From Acanthaster planci (Eukaryota; Echinodermata; Asteroidea; Valvatida; Acanthasteridae), in assembly GCF_001949145.1 (NCBI RefSeq), contig NW_019091369.1, positions 4,084,945 through 4,126,373 of the forward strand: a stretch of DNA of 41,429 nucleotides, written 5' to 3'. Below the pieces are notes generated by a model. That model was not told where the DNA came from and searched no databases. It saw only the letters and a list, made by a program, of their open reading frames with translations. Each line of letters begins with the position of its first letter. The stretch's first letter is position 1. Positions 11,417 through 30,211 of the stretch are shown here, in pieces. Position numbers and translations under genes: made by a program.

Positions 11417-14400
11417 TTCAGCAAATCTCTTGACTGTTTGTCTTGAATTAAATGGCATCCACTCATTGTTGGTCAAAGGAACGTATGTTTGTGTATGCCT
11501 CAGAAGTACGGCCAACAAATTTGTTAATAGATTTATTGAATTAACTTTCTACCATTAAAATTCTCCAATAGCAAGAGATACATGTTTCCTGTTTTGGATC
11601 TTACAGCATTATTCTCAGGATTGTGATTGAGATCTCCTGGTTTTAGACACTAGCCAGCTGTCCTCCACAGACTGATATGAAGTAATGAAATCTGTGCAAG
11701 GCAGGATGATTTCTGATGCATTTATAATGACCATAGGCTGTGTGACACTCATTTTATGCTCCAGGTACAGAGACTTTGCCTTCCAGACATTTATAGTCTA
11801 ATGCCAAACCCCTTAGATTCTGAGAGCTTGACTCTTTGTATGCAGTTGTACTGACTATCATGACTTGTAATCTTAGTCTTATATTAAGCCACAGTTAGAC
11901 CCACTGATGCCTGACCGTTCCCCAGGAGTCTGCACTTAGAGTTTTTCTAGGAGCCCTGCTGCAAGATTCAGGCAGATTTTCCCATGGAAATTCACTCCTA
12001 GTGCATAAGTAATGGCTGTGGGGCCTATCAATTTATCCTTAGACTTGCTTCCAGCCCTACATTCTGTTCAACAGGATAATTCTTGGATAAATTACCCATG
12101 CACTTGTGGTATGCAGTATTTGACACACATTCTGTGAGAGGGAAAACCAAGCATATTCGGGAGAAAAAGTAAAAATGCACATGTTCCGGACAGGTGCACA
12201 TGTTCATGGAACTGGTATTAAAAGTGCGTCAGGGGTCACAAATGCCTTCCACCAGTCACTCATCTAATAATGGACTATTATTTCGTTAACATCCCAAATG
12301 ATGGATCGGTAATACATTACTCCTAATTACCATTTATGAAAGCATTCATTAGAACCACCCACCTGTGGACTTTGGGTTTCCATTCCCGCACTAATATTAA
12401 AGAAGTGTAGAGCTTGATTTAATATTCTTAGGAAAGTAAGAATTATAATTGTGTAGAATGTTGGAACAGCAGACGAAAGTCACAGGATAACTTGCTTCAT
12501 CAGTCTGGATAAAGGTGTCTTTTGCTATGGTCATTATGAAAAATCAGTTTAATTAAATCAAGGCATGTGTTTTTAGATGACATCTGTTAAACGCTGGAAT
12601 TATAACCTTACCATATTCTTGTATTTCTTGCTACAGTTTTGTGCTGGTTTTTTTTCATTCTATTTCCTGTAAAGTGCATTGTTCTGTCTCTCAGTGACAT
12701 TTGAAATATACTTAAAAAATTGCTGCACATGTTTTGCAGTCATTTAAATTCTGACCATCAGATAGCCACACTTCACATTTTATTTTAGTTTTGGATGTAA
12801 ATTCCCATTTTTATTAGAAACAGGAACTGTTACATTTCCTTAAATCTCAATGTTTCATTTTTTTTACATCAACTTTTCCTACACTGATGTCTACTTATTT
12901 TTGCACAAAGAATGTTGCCTCTCTCCGTTCAGCTTAAGGAGCAAGCAGGAGTAATTAGAAGGCAGTGTAGTATTCCTTTGGGCAATGAAATTCATTCATT
13001 TCCATTTTGATTGCATTCTTGTGGTAGCTTGCTGTCAATTTGACCCTAGAAACCCCCCCCCTTTCCCCCAGGAAATATAGACTTGTCTTCTAATCTGAAT
13101 TCTTGAAGCTACTGTCCACAAATATTGTATTTTTTGTTCTTATTAGTGAGGTGACTTTCAATTTTGCTAGTAACTGGTCAGGTAGTTGCATTTATTTTCG
13201 TTTGATCTTCTCTCCTGGATCCCAAAGATTAAGATATTCATAATATTTTCCTTCATATCTTAGCCTCTGAATTTATTTATCAAGCTGCTTGTGGGAACAA
13301 GTTCTTTGGTGCTTATTTCTCAGAATCTATGCTTGATAATGTTTCCAAAGATATGCAGAGAAAAAAGCATATTCATTTCATTACAGAGGCATGGTGTGTT
13401 ATAGACAAAGGAGATTTGAATATTGAAACTGTTGCACATCAAGTAACAATTGACAACTAACCACTTTTCATTATGACATCAACCAACCAACTTGTTCCGT
13501 GATTTCTGTGGTTGTGTTGACTGTTGTTGAAAGTGTGTTTAGGTCTCCAAGTAACAGATCATTTCTAGTCACGCAAAACACAGTTATCATTGAATCTGAT
13601 CTGTTAATTGTTGTGTTATCAAGCCAGGCACTTATTATGTTGTTTGGCTTAACTGCATTTTCAGGTATGGTTAATACAATCATCAATTTGTAAAGACAAA
13701 ACAGACACAAGACTGCACCCACCCTCGCAGTTTCTGGAAGAATTTTTCTGAGCTGCCCTGGATATCATATTAATACAGAAACGTTATCATTAGTTGTGAG
13801 CAAAGGACAGACATAAGCGCTGCATGAAAAGCTGGAAGGCAATGCAGTGAAAGAGATGAGATGAGAAGGTTGCCTGGAGCAAAGTGTGACCTTTCCTTCT
13901 GTCTTCTCCAATGCAGCTTGGCACTCTGCTGGGCTGCTTATGGCTAGCAGCATAACATGCATATTAGCAGTCTTGCCTAATCACGGCCTCAGCTGAACTG
14001 TCTCTCTTCATATCCCACTGTCAGGTGTGATTCTCACGTACCACCGGACATTGTTAAATGCTTATCATGACATGAAAGCTAGTCAGAATGAGTTGTGGGA
14101 TTTTTCATGTGCTATCAGTCATTTCTATTTTCCTGTAAATTTATTTCCTATTTTCTTGAAGTTAACAGATAACTTACTTGAGAACCTCTATGAATGCAAA
14201 TTTACATCTTGATATATTTTCTGTACTGGAACTTTGGTGTTATGTTTTGCTGGGAAAATGAAAAGAAATCCTGTCATGCTTGTGCGCAATTGAAATAGTT
14301 TCTATGGGTGACACATCAGAACTTGGTTACTCAGCAAAATGCAATCCTTTGACATGCAAGTATTTGTTACGGCAGGTGCCATGTGTAACATCACTTCTTT

Positions 14401-15061
14401 CCCCTCTGACTTTCAAAGAATCATGAGCTCATCTTTTAAAGTTCGCATCTGGAAACATGTCAGCCCATTACCTTGGTTTTCTGAATATTATTTCAGGGAA
14501 CAACAACCAGAAATCCTGTTCCTCCATTTGCCCTTGAAATTCTGACGCCCGACTTTGATCGGGAAAAGCCAAGAAATGTGTTCACCTAAAGTACACAGTC
14601 AGGTGAATGTACGACTTGAGGGTGGCATTTTCCTTTTACTCGTATTTAAACAATGCTGTAGTGTGAGTTCCAGTCTATATACCTGTAGTTAACATGACTA
14701 CAAGGCAAATTATTTACATACATGTATGGTGGGACATATTAATATGGACTTTTGGATAAGGTAGTTGTAAGGCAGCAAATAATGTTCAGCAAGTTAGAGT
14801 GCATCTTTGCTCGGAAAAGTAAGCCTATTCAAGAGAAGTTTTTCAGGCTGGCTTATGATAGCGTAGGTTTTTCCTGGAAATAATGTTTGGTGTTTTCTCT
14901 ACACCAATTGATAGCAAGTATATTTCCTTCCTCTTTCCTGTATGTGAATGAAAATGAGCATGAATCAGAAATAACTAAAGAAATGGGAGTCTTGGGTTAC
15001 TTCAACAAGCACGACTTGCACTCAGAAATGAGTGAACCAGTTGCTTTTAATGTGAGCTTTA

Positions 15062-15206
15062 CAGAAATGACCACAGCTGCTTTTAGCATTCCAGAAATGA
15101 CCACAGTGAACAGGTTACCTTTAATCAGAAATGACCACAGTGGACAGGTTAGTGTTACAAGCATTGCAGAAATGACCACAGTGAACAGATGACCACAGTG
15201 AACAGG
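15062..15206. repeat. Irregular repeat of CAGAAATGACCACAG
   Basis: CAGAAATGACCACAG starts at 15,062, 15,092, 15,126 and 15,167, and a shortened copy CAGATGACCACAG lies at 15,186. Several copies continue as TGAACAGG or TGGACAGG. Spacing varies (30, 34, 41 and 19 bases), so this is a decayed minisatellite. The frame through it is open but ends at 15,192 and looks non-coding. Confidence 0.7.
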
Positions 15207-17081
15207 TTGTTGTGAAGTTTTGCTGTTAGCTTTTTGAGTTGAAAATGTCCGGATTATTCCTGAGCATTTACAACTGTCAGTGTGGGGTGTACGTTGTCAT
15301 GCAGTTGATTTCTGTGCATATATGTAGTTGAAATTCACCCCACAGCTGGTCTCATGTTGGAATTCAAAATGCCACTCAAAATGTCATGAATATAAATATT
15401 ATTGCTGCCTGTCATTACCCAGCTATTCAGTTACATGTACATAGGTGAGCATTTAATGTGCAGGTAAAGAGGTTAGAGTTTCTTGCCCCCCCCCATTACA
15501 AATATGATTATGTGGATTTGATTCTGTTTTATTGTACTTAATAACGAGGCATGTCACAGTTTTAGGTTTAGGAAAAAGCACAAAAATTAAAAGTGTAAAG
15601 AATACAAGTAAATATTCCAAATGTCATTTTCTTTTGTAAAATTAATTTGTGTATTTTTACCCTTGTGGTACAAATTTGTTTTTAAAGAAAGTTTTGCCTT
15701 CTTAAAACTAGCATAATTACGGTAACTTTGACCTGGAAACCTGAGAAAGAACATTCCAAAATGTTTAAAGACTTTCTTAATCTTGGTCCGTGATATAAAT
15801 GTACATGTAGAAGCAGCAAGCTTTATTGTAGTTCAGTTTTCCACCTGTAAGTAAAGCTGGAAGGGAATATCTTTTGCTTTTTTGGGGGGGGGTAGGACTC
15901 CTTCACGAGAACAAGGATGGATCCGGGGGACCAACAGGCTTCACTGCCCTTTCTCAAAAGGAGATAATTTTTTTTTAATAATGAGAGTAAATCAATTGTT
16001 TCTAGTTTGATTTATTTCAAATTCCCATCCAAGAGGGTGTAAAAGCCCCAATATGTAGTCTCATCCCTGAGAAAGGCTAGAAAAGGTTAAATGAACAAAT
16101 TTCATTTTTTAGGTCTCACCCCCAAAAATACAATGCTTTTGGATCCTCCCTTGCATGAGAATTGTTTGAACTAGTTTTGCTGCTAGATCAACCAAAAATG
16201 TGGGTTACAAGCATTCTGACTGGTTATCGACTATCCAATCAGAGCTAGTCTGAATATGCAGAGACAGTCGGAGCTGAGATTTACATGTACGTGATGTATG
16301 TAAACCCATCTATTATCTTTTCTGTGTTCATTAATCAAATGAATTTAAGACAGCCCAAGTACTGTTGCTAGTTATTGGCATGTATTCCACATTTTTTGAT
16401 TTTCATTGTGATGGATTCAAGCTGGAGTCCTAGTATATGAGATCTGAGCAGCAGATTAGACTTCTGATTACATTGTACCTACATTTATCGTGTATATTTA
16501 GACCTTTTAAATACTCTAGCATTTTTCGTGCGGTTTCTTAACAGTGCCAGACTGTTACTCTTATGTGTCCTGATAATAATTGTTAACGAGACTGTTATTT
16601 CTGTTCAGCCTTTTCCATTGTCTTGTAAGCTTATGAAACATTAAAAACATGGCTGCAACTTGGTAAGGATCTGCAAAGGAATTGATGTAAACAGCACATT
16701 AAGTATGAATCATGTGAAGTATAAGCTTCACTCTAAGAAATCTGTATATGTCATCTTGTATTTTGTTAATTTCTCGGCTTGAGCTATGGTTTCTTAGGAA
16801 TTTTGTGAATACAGTAAGCATGCTTTGTTGACATTTTTTTAAATTCGTAACTGAAAAATGAAAATGAACAGAAAGCTGTATGACTGATTTTACTCACTGC
16901 ATGTAAATAATTATAAAAAATGTGTACAAATGACATGATTTACTTATTTTTTTTGTCAAAATCAGGACCAGGAACATGTAATTTAGACATAAGAAAAAAC
17001 TTATTTTCATTGGATCGCAAAAACTGAGATTGTCACCATAGCTGATCAGTGTACAGTGTATTGTAACAAACAAGATAGTTT

Positions 17082-17390
17082 AATAAATGTTTAGTAAAGA
17101 GGAAGAGTTTATTATTAGTCAGGTTAAAATGTACGAAGAATGAATTCTAGTTTTTTTGAGAAACTGGTATATTTTCAACTGAATAACAACACACAATGTC
17201 TCTTTTGCTACTGATGTATTCGACAGAGATCACATGACCATGTCACGATTGATCAGGTGATAATGCTGGAGTGCTTTGTATTGTCTTGTCACTGCACGAC
17301 TGTAGTGTTATATCTCATCATAGTGTACATTAGAGAATATGCTCAATTTGTGTATGTTTACTTGTACCATTGGAAAAAGTAATCAATAAA
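17082..17390 (+). terminator. Poly(A) signals, likely end of a plus-strand transcript
   Basis: AATAAA occurs at 17,082-17,087 and 17,385-17,390. The second is followed at once by a GT-rich run (GTGTGTC, then TGTGTTTGTAGTTTGTGTG), the usual arrangement of hexamer plus downstream element. CpG density rises just beyond it, which agrees with the end of a methylated gene body. The gene itself is not identified. Confidence 0.45.
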
Positions 17391-17551
17391 AAGTGTGTCA
17401 TTGATGTGTTTGTAGTTTGTGTGCTTTTCTTTGTCTTGTAGAATGTGAACCTATAATTAAAACTGCACCAGATATGACACACAGACTGGGCCTAGCTTCC
17501 TACCCTTTGCTCAAGGAACCAGTTCGGTATTCCAACAGTGCATGCTCAGCA

Positions 17552-17655
17552 CAAGGCTATTTGGGAACACGAATAGTTACGCACGCGCATGTGATACTCT
17601 GTCCTATCAACGCAGCCATACCCTGACTAGTGCGCTTTGTTCCCGAAAGACCTTG
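17552..17655. repeat. Imperfect inverted repeat, possible MITE remnant
   Basis: Arms 17,552-17,569 and 17,638-17,655 match at 14 of 18 positions around a loop of about 68 bases. The loop contains alternating ACGCACGCGCATGTG. No clear target-site duplication was found. Confidence 0.4.
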
Positions 17656-17879
17656 GCTTTTTAAAATACTGACTGGCTCATCAAAGATCTTATCTTGAAG
17701 AGAAAGAGTCTGATTTCTCCCAGTCTCCTTGTAACAATGATGCCATTCTACTCTTTCAACCATATTATGGACCTGTCCAGCTTACAGTCTCCCCCACCTC
17801 CTCATGTCTCCGCCCTTCTTTGGGAAGGGACTGATCAAATGGTCAGACAAATATTGAAGGGCTGCGTAGCGCTGTGATC

Positions 17880-17952
17880 GTGCTCTGAAATACGTCATTG
17901 CCGAGCTTTCGGTAACTGAGTACCTTTTCGGCAATCACATATTTCAGAGCAC
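17880..17952. repeat. Short hairpin element, 25-bp arms
   Basis: Left arm 17,880-17,904 (starting GTGCTCTGAAATA) pairs with right arm 17,928-17,952 (ending TATTTCAGAGCAC), with two mismatches around a 23-base loop. Length and structure fit a tiny MITE or a structured-RNA hairpin. Confidence 0.7.
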
Positions 17953-19251
17953 TGATTTGATTATTCTTGTCGATGTACCGATTAAAAGGTGTCAGTTCAG
18001 GGTGTATTATGAGGTTGGATGGTACAGTCAGGGTTTACTTTGCTGATGTTCTGTCTGGAAGTTAAGTTTTCAAAGGAAGGTGTATCGAAAAGTGCCTCAC
18101 ATTTGCTGCTAATGTGTCCATACCCTGAGGTTTCCACATATGAACATGATGTTTCAGAAAAACGTGGCAATACAACGCTCCAATTTGAATGTTCGTGTTT
18201 TTTTTGTCGCGTCAATAATGATTTAAACAGCGCCCTCTTTAGGCCAGAAAAGTTCCCCAGCGTAATGATAATCTCCGTCGCCCTTGTAATTGTGTCCATC
18301 ATCCCTCGATGGTTGCCGTGCAACCGTCTACCCCCTTTGTAATCTGTCAGGATGTCCCCTCTGTTCGATCCAAGTGTGCCGTCCGTCATCCTCAATACAA
18401 CTTTTATTTCACCAATGTTCGCGTTGATAACAATTGATTAGCGCCTAGCCAGTGTCAAATTGACGAATTTGCATAACAACCACGTATTTTTTCCTTCCCC
18501 TTTCAGGAGGGTTGACGTGCCCTTTCCAAGTTATCGATCTTGTCACGTGATTTAGCACATCGATTTTGCGTCTCACGGCCAACATAGATCCCCTTCACAT
18601 GCGGCAATTTATGGTGGTGTATCATAAAACATGCAATACCTATCTCTCCAATGCCAGCGTTGGTCTTGGATCCTGTGTTTTTTGTTCTTACTGCAATCTT
18701 TTTGTCTTTGCTACTCACTTTGTCCTTGAATCATCTGCCCACTCACTCTTATGCTTCGCAAGTCATCCTCAAGCCCAGCCGGCGATGTTTCCTTATCGCA
18801 AATTCAAAGCCATATTCTTGTAATAATCTTCAAACACACCAGATCTCATACCGTTTTTAAATTTGCCGATAGGCCTAGCAGAATGTGCAGATGTATGGAC
18901 ACAAAAGAAGTTGTATTTTTGTTGGGTATTACTGCATTAACAAAATGTAATTGCGTGTGTTTCCATGGAAATAATTCTTTGGATCCCTGCCTACTCAGTA
19001 GCGATATTCCTTTGTGCCTCTCCCGTTTGTAAAGATCACTGGAGTTTTCAATCAGCCATTAGAAACAAAATGAACCAAAAATGGCTTAGCCAGTAACAAT
19101 AATTACCGATATTTTCCCCTGTATAATTAGTTTGCTGAATTTGTTTCTGCTTCTGGTATGAAGTAACTTTCTGATACGAGCTTCTGCACTCTTTTACCGT
19201 TGGTTCCTCTGAAACACGATTTCACACATCAACTACGAGGCCCTTTGATTC

Positions 19252-19557
19252 TTAATAGACTTTCTCTTGACTCTGTGTACGAGAAAACGAGAAGGTATAC
19301 ATTCTAACAGGCATATCTTTTCCTTTTGCCTGCTGAGTCCAGTTCTCCTGCATGGAGTGTTGAAGGAGTTGGGTCATTGCACGAGATGCACTTTTGGTAT
19401 CCATGATGCTGCATATCTGGAGAAGATTCTGCTCACGTAGCGTGATGAGGATGCCAAGTGCTGCAGCACTTCCGATGGACGTGGACATTGGACTCTCCAT
19501 CGTGTTAGCCTTTGACCGCCGACTTGGGAATAAGAAACGATAACTAAGAACGTACAT
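19252..19557 (-). CDS. Unrecognised minus-strand reading frame (hypothetical)
   Basis: The frame is open for 101 codons. The methionine at 19,500 (MESPMSTSIG) would give 82 residues. The predicted protein is of normal composition, with a likely amphipathic helical part (ALGILITLREQNLLQICSIM), and it ends at TAA. Base composition is less AT-biased than the neighbouring frames. I recognise no family. It could be a small gene, a single exon or a transposon fragment. No splice-site support was established. Confidence 0.2.
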   Translation of the reverse strand: MYVLSYRFLFPSRRSKANTMESPMSTSIGSAAALGILITLREQNLLQICSIMDTKSASRAMTQLLQHSMQENWTQQAKGKDMPVRMYTFSFSRTQSQEKVY

Positions 19558-21375
19558 TGAACCCTCTTGGGGGGGGACTACTAGTAGGCGTGGAATGGAG
19601 AAGGGGAGATGAAAAATGGTAAACTCTAACTGATTCCAACCTGATCTTAGATCTGAGGTTTGAGGGAGAAATGTGTCTTTAACAGCTTCAGTTGATTAAC
19701 AAAAGTGTGAACCAAACGAATTGAAGAGTAAAATGTGCCTTCCCTCATTCTAAGGAAAGAGATAATTTTAATTTGAATAATGACAGTCTTCTCTCTTCAC
19801 TTACAACTGATTTGTAGTTTGAAAATATAAATAAACAATAATTGGATAGGCCCTAACGTTGGCGTAATTCAGTTTAATTTCCATAGGTTCCTTGGTCTCT
19901 CATCGGAAGAGGTCCTGCTAATACCTGAGCTCACCACCATACAACTACACGTCGATCGTTCAGTTTCTGGCTATCAACCACCTGCGCTACATGCTAGTTT
20001 CTTACATTAGGTGAAATGTGTGCATTTTCAGAGCCAAACCGTTGGGTGAGTGTTCTACTAGAAATAAAAATCAGTCTCTTCTGAAGATACAAGATCTAGT
20101 CTGTACGTGTAAAAATAGAACCACCCACAAGGTGTTAACCGACTAACTTAAATGTTTAATTCCCAGGCTGAATTGAGCCTTGGTCTCGGCATTTATTGAG
20201 ATGCAGCTTTCACCAAGTACGGGGCAAAGACTTGCTTAACGCCCACTCCTTAACCAACCTGCCGCGACAAACCATTCTTTAAATGTCCACTTTTTTTTAT
20301 ACTTTCAGTTTGTAGTGGCAGTCATCCACTTTTCCATTTGTTGAGTCTATTTGTCTTAAAGCTTTTAAAGCCTTGACAGGGACAAAATCTGAGGGGTGGG
20401 GGGTAGAGATACGACCAAAATATCGACAACCCTATGAGAGATGCACACTAAGGAAAATAGCACTGAAGTACATGTAGTCTGCAGTTCTGGCTTATTAGTT
20501 GTCTTAAGTTGCATCGTCAGTGGGAGATAAATGGACCGACTCTAGCATGGGAAGGACGTGCTCAGGAAACAGTGAAATTGGAACAACACATAGCAAGAAC
20601 GCAAAGTGTCAAACCTTCATGTATCAATCCATTTTCAAAAGGCACACAGGTGTTCACGTTACGGTATTATTGTGCCTTTGGGCGAAGTTCTGAAATAAAT
20701 GTTTTGATTTCACTAGGATTTATATTTTGTCACTTATTCTCCCAGTTTTGCCATTATCCTCATGGTTGCCATGTAGGTCTACATGACCATCATCATCGTG
20801 GCTGCTTCACCTTTACCTTTACTTCTGTTATCACCCCCTCACCAGTGTGATAATCACCATCAACATTATCACCTCTAAGAAAGTCGACTTACAATCTCCA
20901 CAACCATCCCATTGAACAGAGCCTCACTGCAAAATAGAGAGCTAGATGCTGGGATCAAGTGATGACTGTGCGCAAACGTTTTGCGTTGTGTTGTAATAAC
21001 CACTGCTATCATCAACACCCAAATCGGCGTATTATTATTAACTTACCTGAATCCATATTACTAAGAAGTTGAATATAATCCACTCTTGTGTAGAGTGACA
21101 TGCCCTTTGTTGAAGTTAAAGAACGTGTAATTTTTCTGGCTAAGGTTTACCTAAGTGTTTGTTCTAATTGTTTAGGCGGTCTGAGGACTCTGCCTTCAAG
21201 TCATTAAAGAATAACAGAAAAACAAAGACAGTGCATAAACATAGCCTTTGTGTAGTATTCGATTTCAAATGCTAAATTTTGTTATTTTCGCCCAAAAGGG
21301 GAAGCTTGTTGACTGCGCCGACCGGATTCCCAATGACGTAGTTGCATTGGCGCAAAATCCCCTTTCATGAAAACA

Positions 21376-21389
21376 GTTTCCATGGCAAC
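21376..21389 (+). promoter_or_regulatory. Perfect RFX X-box
   Basis: GTTTCCATGGCAAC matches the 14-bp X-box consensus GTTNCCATRGNAAC at every fixed position. It sits in a CpG-rich patch (about 21,310-21,480), as expected of an animal promoter, about 1.1 kb before the transporter start codon. It could serve that gene or an unrecognised divergent transcript. RFX control of ciliary genes is established knowledge; the link to either gene here is inference. Confidence 0.5.
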
Positions 21390-22512
21390 CGGCCGATACA
21401 AGGGAGAAGAGAGAGAAAATAGAGTAGAATAGGCAAACCACGTCCGCGCATATGGGCCGGAGAGAGACGGTCGTGCGTAGACACACGGGATAGATTACCT
21501 AGCGACCATCATCATCATTTCCAGGCTTTTTCTCGTGGGAAAAAAGACCGAGGCAAGGTTCGTCAAGTTGCGCGGTGCAGTGAAGAGTAGTTTTTGTACT
21601 CGATACAATATGCTGCATGGTTAGAAAGCAGGAAGCACGCAGATGAAAAAAAAAAAGATACTCATAAAAATGAGAAATGTAATCCAGACCTTTTGTTAAA
21701 CTGTAGCCCGCGGCGTAAATCTCTATCATGTAAGCCCACATTGGGTTGAAAAATCTTTGAAAGTGTTAATTCATCTTATAATCTTTATTCATTTTAATGA
21801 GATGGAGTAGGCTGTATTCGTAGGTGCACTAGAATCATATTCGACGGCAGATATCGAGTGAAGTCCTTTCTCAGGGGAAAGTAGATTGACAGTAAGTAGA
21901 TGGAGTCAATTCCAAGGCATATTTTTCGTGTACTGGCCGCTGGCATCGATTGCAAACCCCGTCATTATTTCTTCTCAGTTTCTCTTTCTTCTTCCTTTTG
22001 ACAACTTTCCCACTTGCCTCCCCATTAAAAACACTTGTAAAATTTACGATCATCGTGGTAGTGAAATTTTGAGCGTGATAGATAATACTCATGGGGAAAA
22101 GTTTATCGATTGCTGTATTCATTTTGGTATTAAGGCTCACGGCATATTGACTATACAACTTCATGAGTATAATAATTAGACGGTTGAAGTTTCCTTGACA
22201 GTGTTGACATGGAATCTCCGCTTGCAACTATCGTTTTTTTTTTCTTCTCACAGATGCTGGCTGCCAATTTAAGCAACAAAATTTTGACATTCCAATGATA
22301 ACACGGCATGGTTTCTGCCGAACAAGCTGAGTATTATATCGCCCCCAAGAGACAACAATAAGCCAGTCACGTAATATGTAGCCGATAGTCAGGCACTCCA
22401 ATCTTTCGTGAAGGATTAAATGTACTTAATCTAGGAACCATTTGAATAGTCCTCGCGTATGTACTACGTGTGCATCTACTAGTTCTCAGCACAGGTCACG
22501 ACATACTGCACA

Positions 22513-29312
<6,800 letters not shown>

Positions 29313-29362
29313 CTCGATATTGACTCAGCAAACACATTGCCAAAAGGAAAGGTGTGACCATT

Positions 29363-29823
29363 ATTAAAGAGCAACTCAAAGGAAAACATGTTTTCTCTGA
29401 TTTCATCTGTTCAAATAAACATGGAAGCATCTAAATCAAATGCAGTGTCATTTGTCTGCAGAGCTCAACTATAACTTGCTTAAAAGGGTTTTTTTCTGTT
29501 CATGCCGAGATAGCAATTCTGAATGTAGATTGTGTAATTCAGAGAAAATGAGGGGAACCCTCGCCCTGTGTTCGTAGTGGATAAACCCTTATGCTTGCCA
29601 AACAATGGCTACATGCATTGTTTGGCATGCACAAGGCTTTATCCACTACGAGCATAGGGCGAGGGTTCCCCTCGTTTCTCTGTTTTCTCAGAATGACACC
29701 TTTTTAGCTTGTTGCAGTTGAGCTCTGAAGACAAACGACACTGTGGTTGATTTGGATGCTGCCATATTTATTTGAACATTTAAAATCAGAGAAAACATTT
29801 TCCTTAGAGGTACTCTTAGCAAG
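29363..29823. mobile_element. Long fold-back (inverted repeat) just after the copy A stop codon
   Basis: The inner arms 29,541-29,607 and 29,616-29,681 pair closely (GAGGGGAACCCTCGCCCT against its complement) around an 8-base loop. The outer arms, about 29,363-29,494 and 29,697-29,823, also pair with scattered mismatches. The left arm carries extra bases near 29,495-29,540. It starts about 50 bases after the stop, so it would form a long double-stranded stem in the 3' UTR. An AATAAA at 29,414-29,419 lies inside the left arm. No coding capacity. Confidence 0.75.
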
Positions 29824-29987
29824 AATGCATTCCACTGTTTCCAAATCTCAGAGATTTCAAGAATGTTTTTATCTTTGAACTTCAATGAAATATTATGTAT
29901 AGATACCACCTTGTTATTTGTAACTGACAAATCATTAACCGTAGGATCTTGTACATATAACCTGAACATTCTGTTGGAGTGTCATAC

Positions 29988-30211
29988 GTGACCCGCCATC
30001 CCAAAACCAGGCTTTAGTTGGTATTTTACTCTTGGACAATTTCTCTCCTTCAGCTTTTATTTTACATGTTAAACCGACATTCTGTCTGCAGTAATCTCCT
30101 TATGGGTTGTGATAGCTGTAAAACTCCCGTGCAGATCTGAACAGTGGAAGTTCTAATATTTTAGGGCTATGAAGTTACCTACTTCAGCCAGGTCTTGGGA
30201 TGGTGGGTCAC
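29988..30211. mobile_element. 224-bp MITE with GTGACCC ends
   Basis: The left end GTGACCCGCCATCCCAAAAC and the right end (complement GTGACCCACCATCCCAAGAC) match over about 35 bases with few mismatches, continuing as CxGGCTxxAGTxGGTA. The interior is non-coding. A clear target-site duplication is not evident: CATA occurs near both edges but not symmetrically. Confidence 0.65.

Larger units (their letters stand above)
10250..17080. other. CpG-poor non-coding stretch
   Basis: I see no supportable coding exon. The stretch holds homopolymer runs (C-run near 13,051; C-run near 15,487; G-run near 15,884), a perfect 26-bp palindrome (11,391), an irregular repeat (15,062) and TACATGTA words near 14,720, 15,430, 15,800 and 16,285. 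A frame at 13,471-13,722 is open on both strands, and I could not assign it to any family. Confidence 0.5.
17395..22512. other. Intergenic, CpG-richer region upstream of the transporter gene
   Basis: CpG density is about 2.5 times that of the left part (17 in 18,361-18,780 against 7 in 9001-9420, counted by eye). The stretch contains two short inverted-repeat elements (17,552 and 17,880), a CTCF-like core at 18,230-18,238, a palindromic GGTTGC-CGT-GCAACC at 18,311-18,325, an unassigned minus-strand frame (19,252-19,557) and a perfect X-box (21,376). A minus-strand frame of 132 codons at 17,997-18,395 overlaps an open plus frame; I recognise neither. The last few hundred bases probably hold the promoter and 5' UTR of the gene starting at 22,513. 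Confidence 0.5.

Noticed and set aside
18311-18325. GGTTGC-CGT-GCAACC as an X-box
   Set aside because: The palindrome is real, but the half-site spacing and central bases do not fit the X-box consensus, so it is not called as a site.
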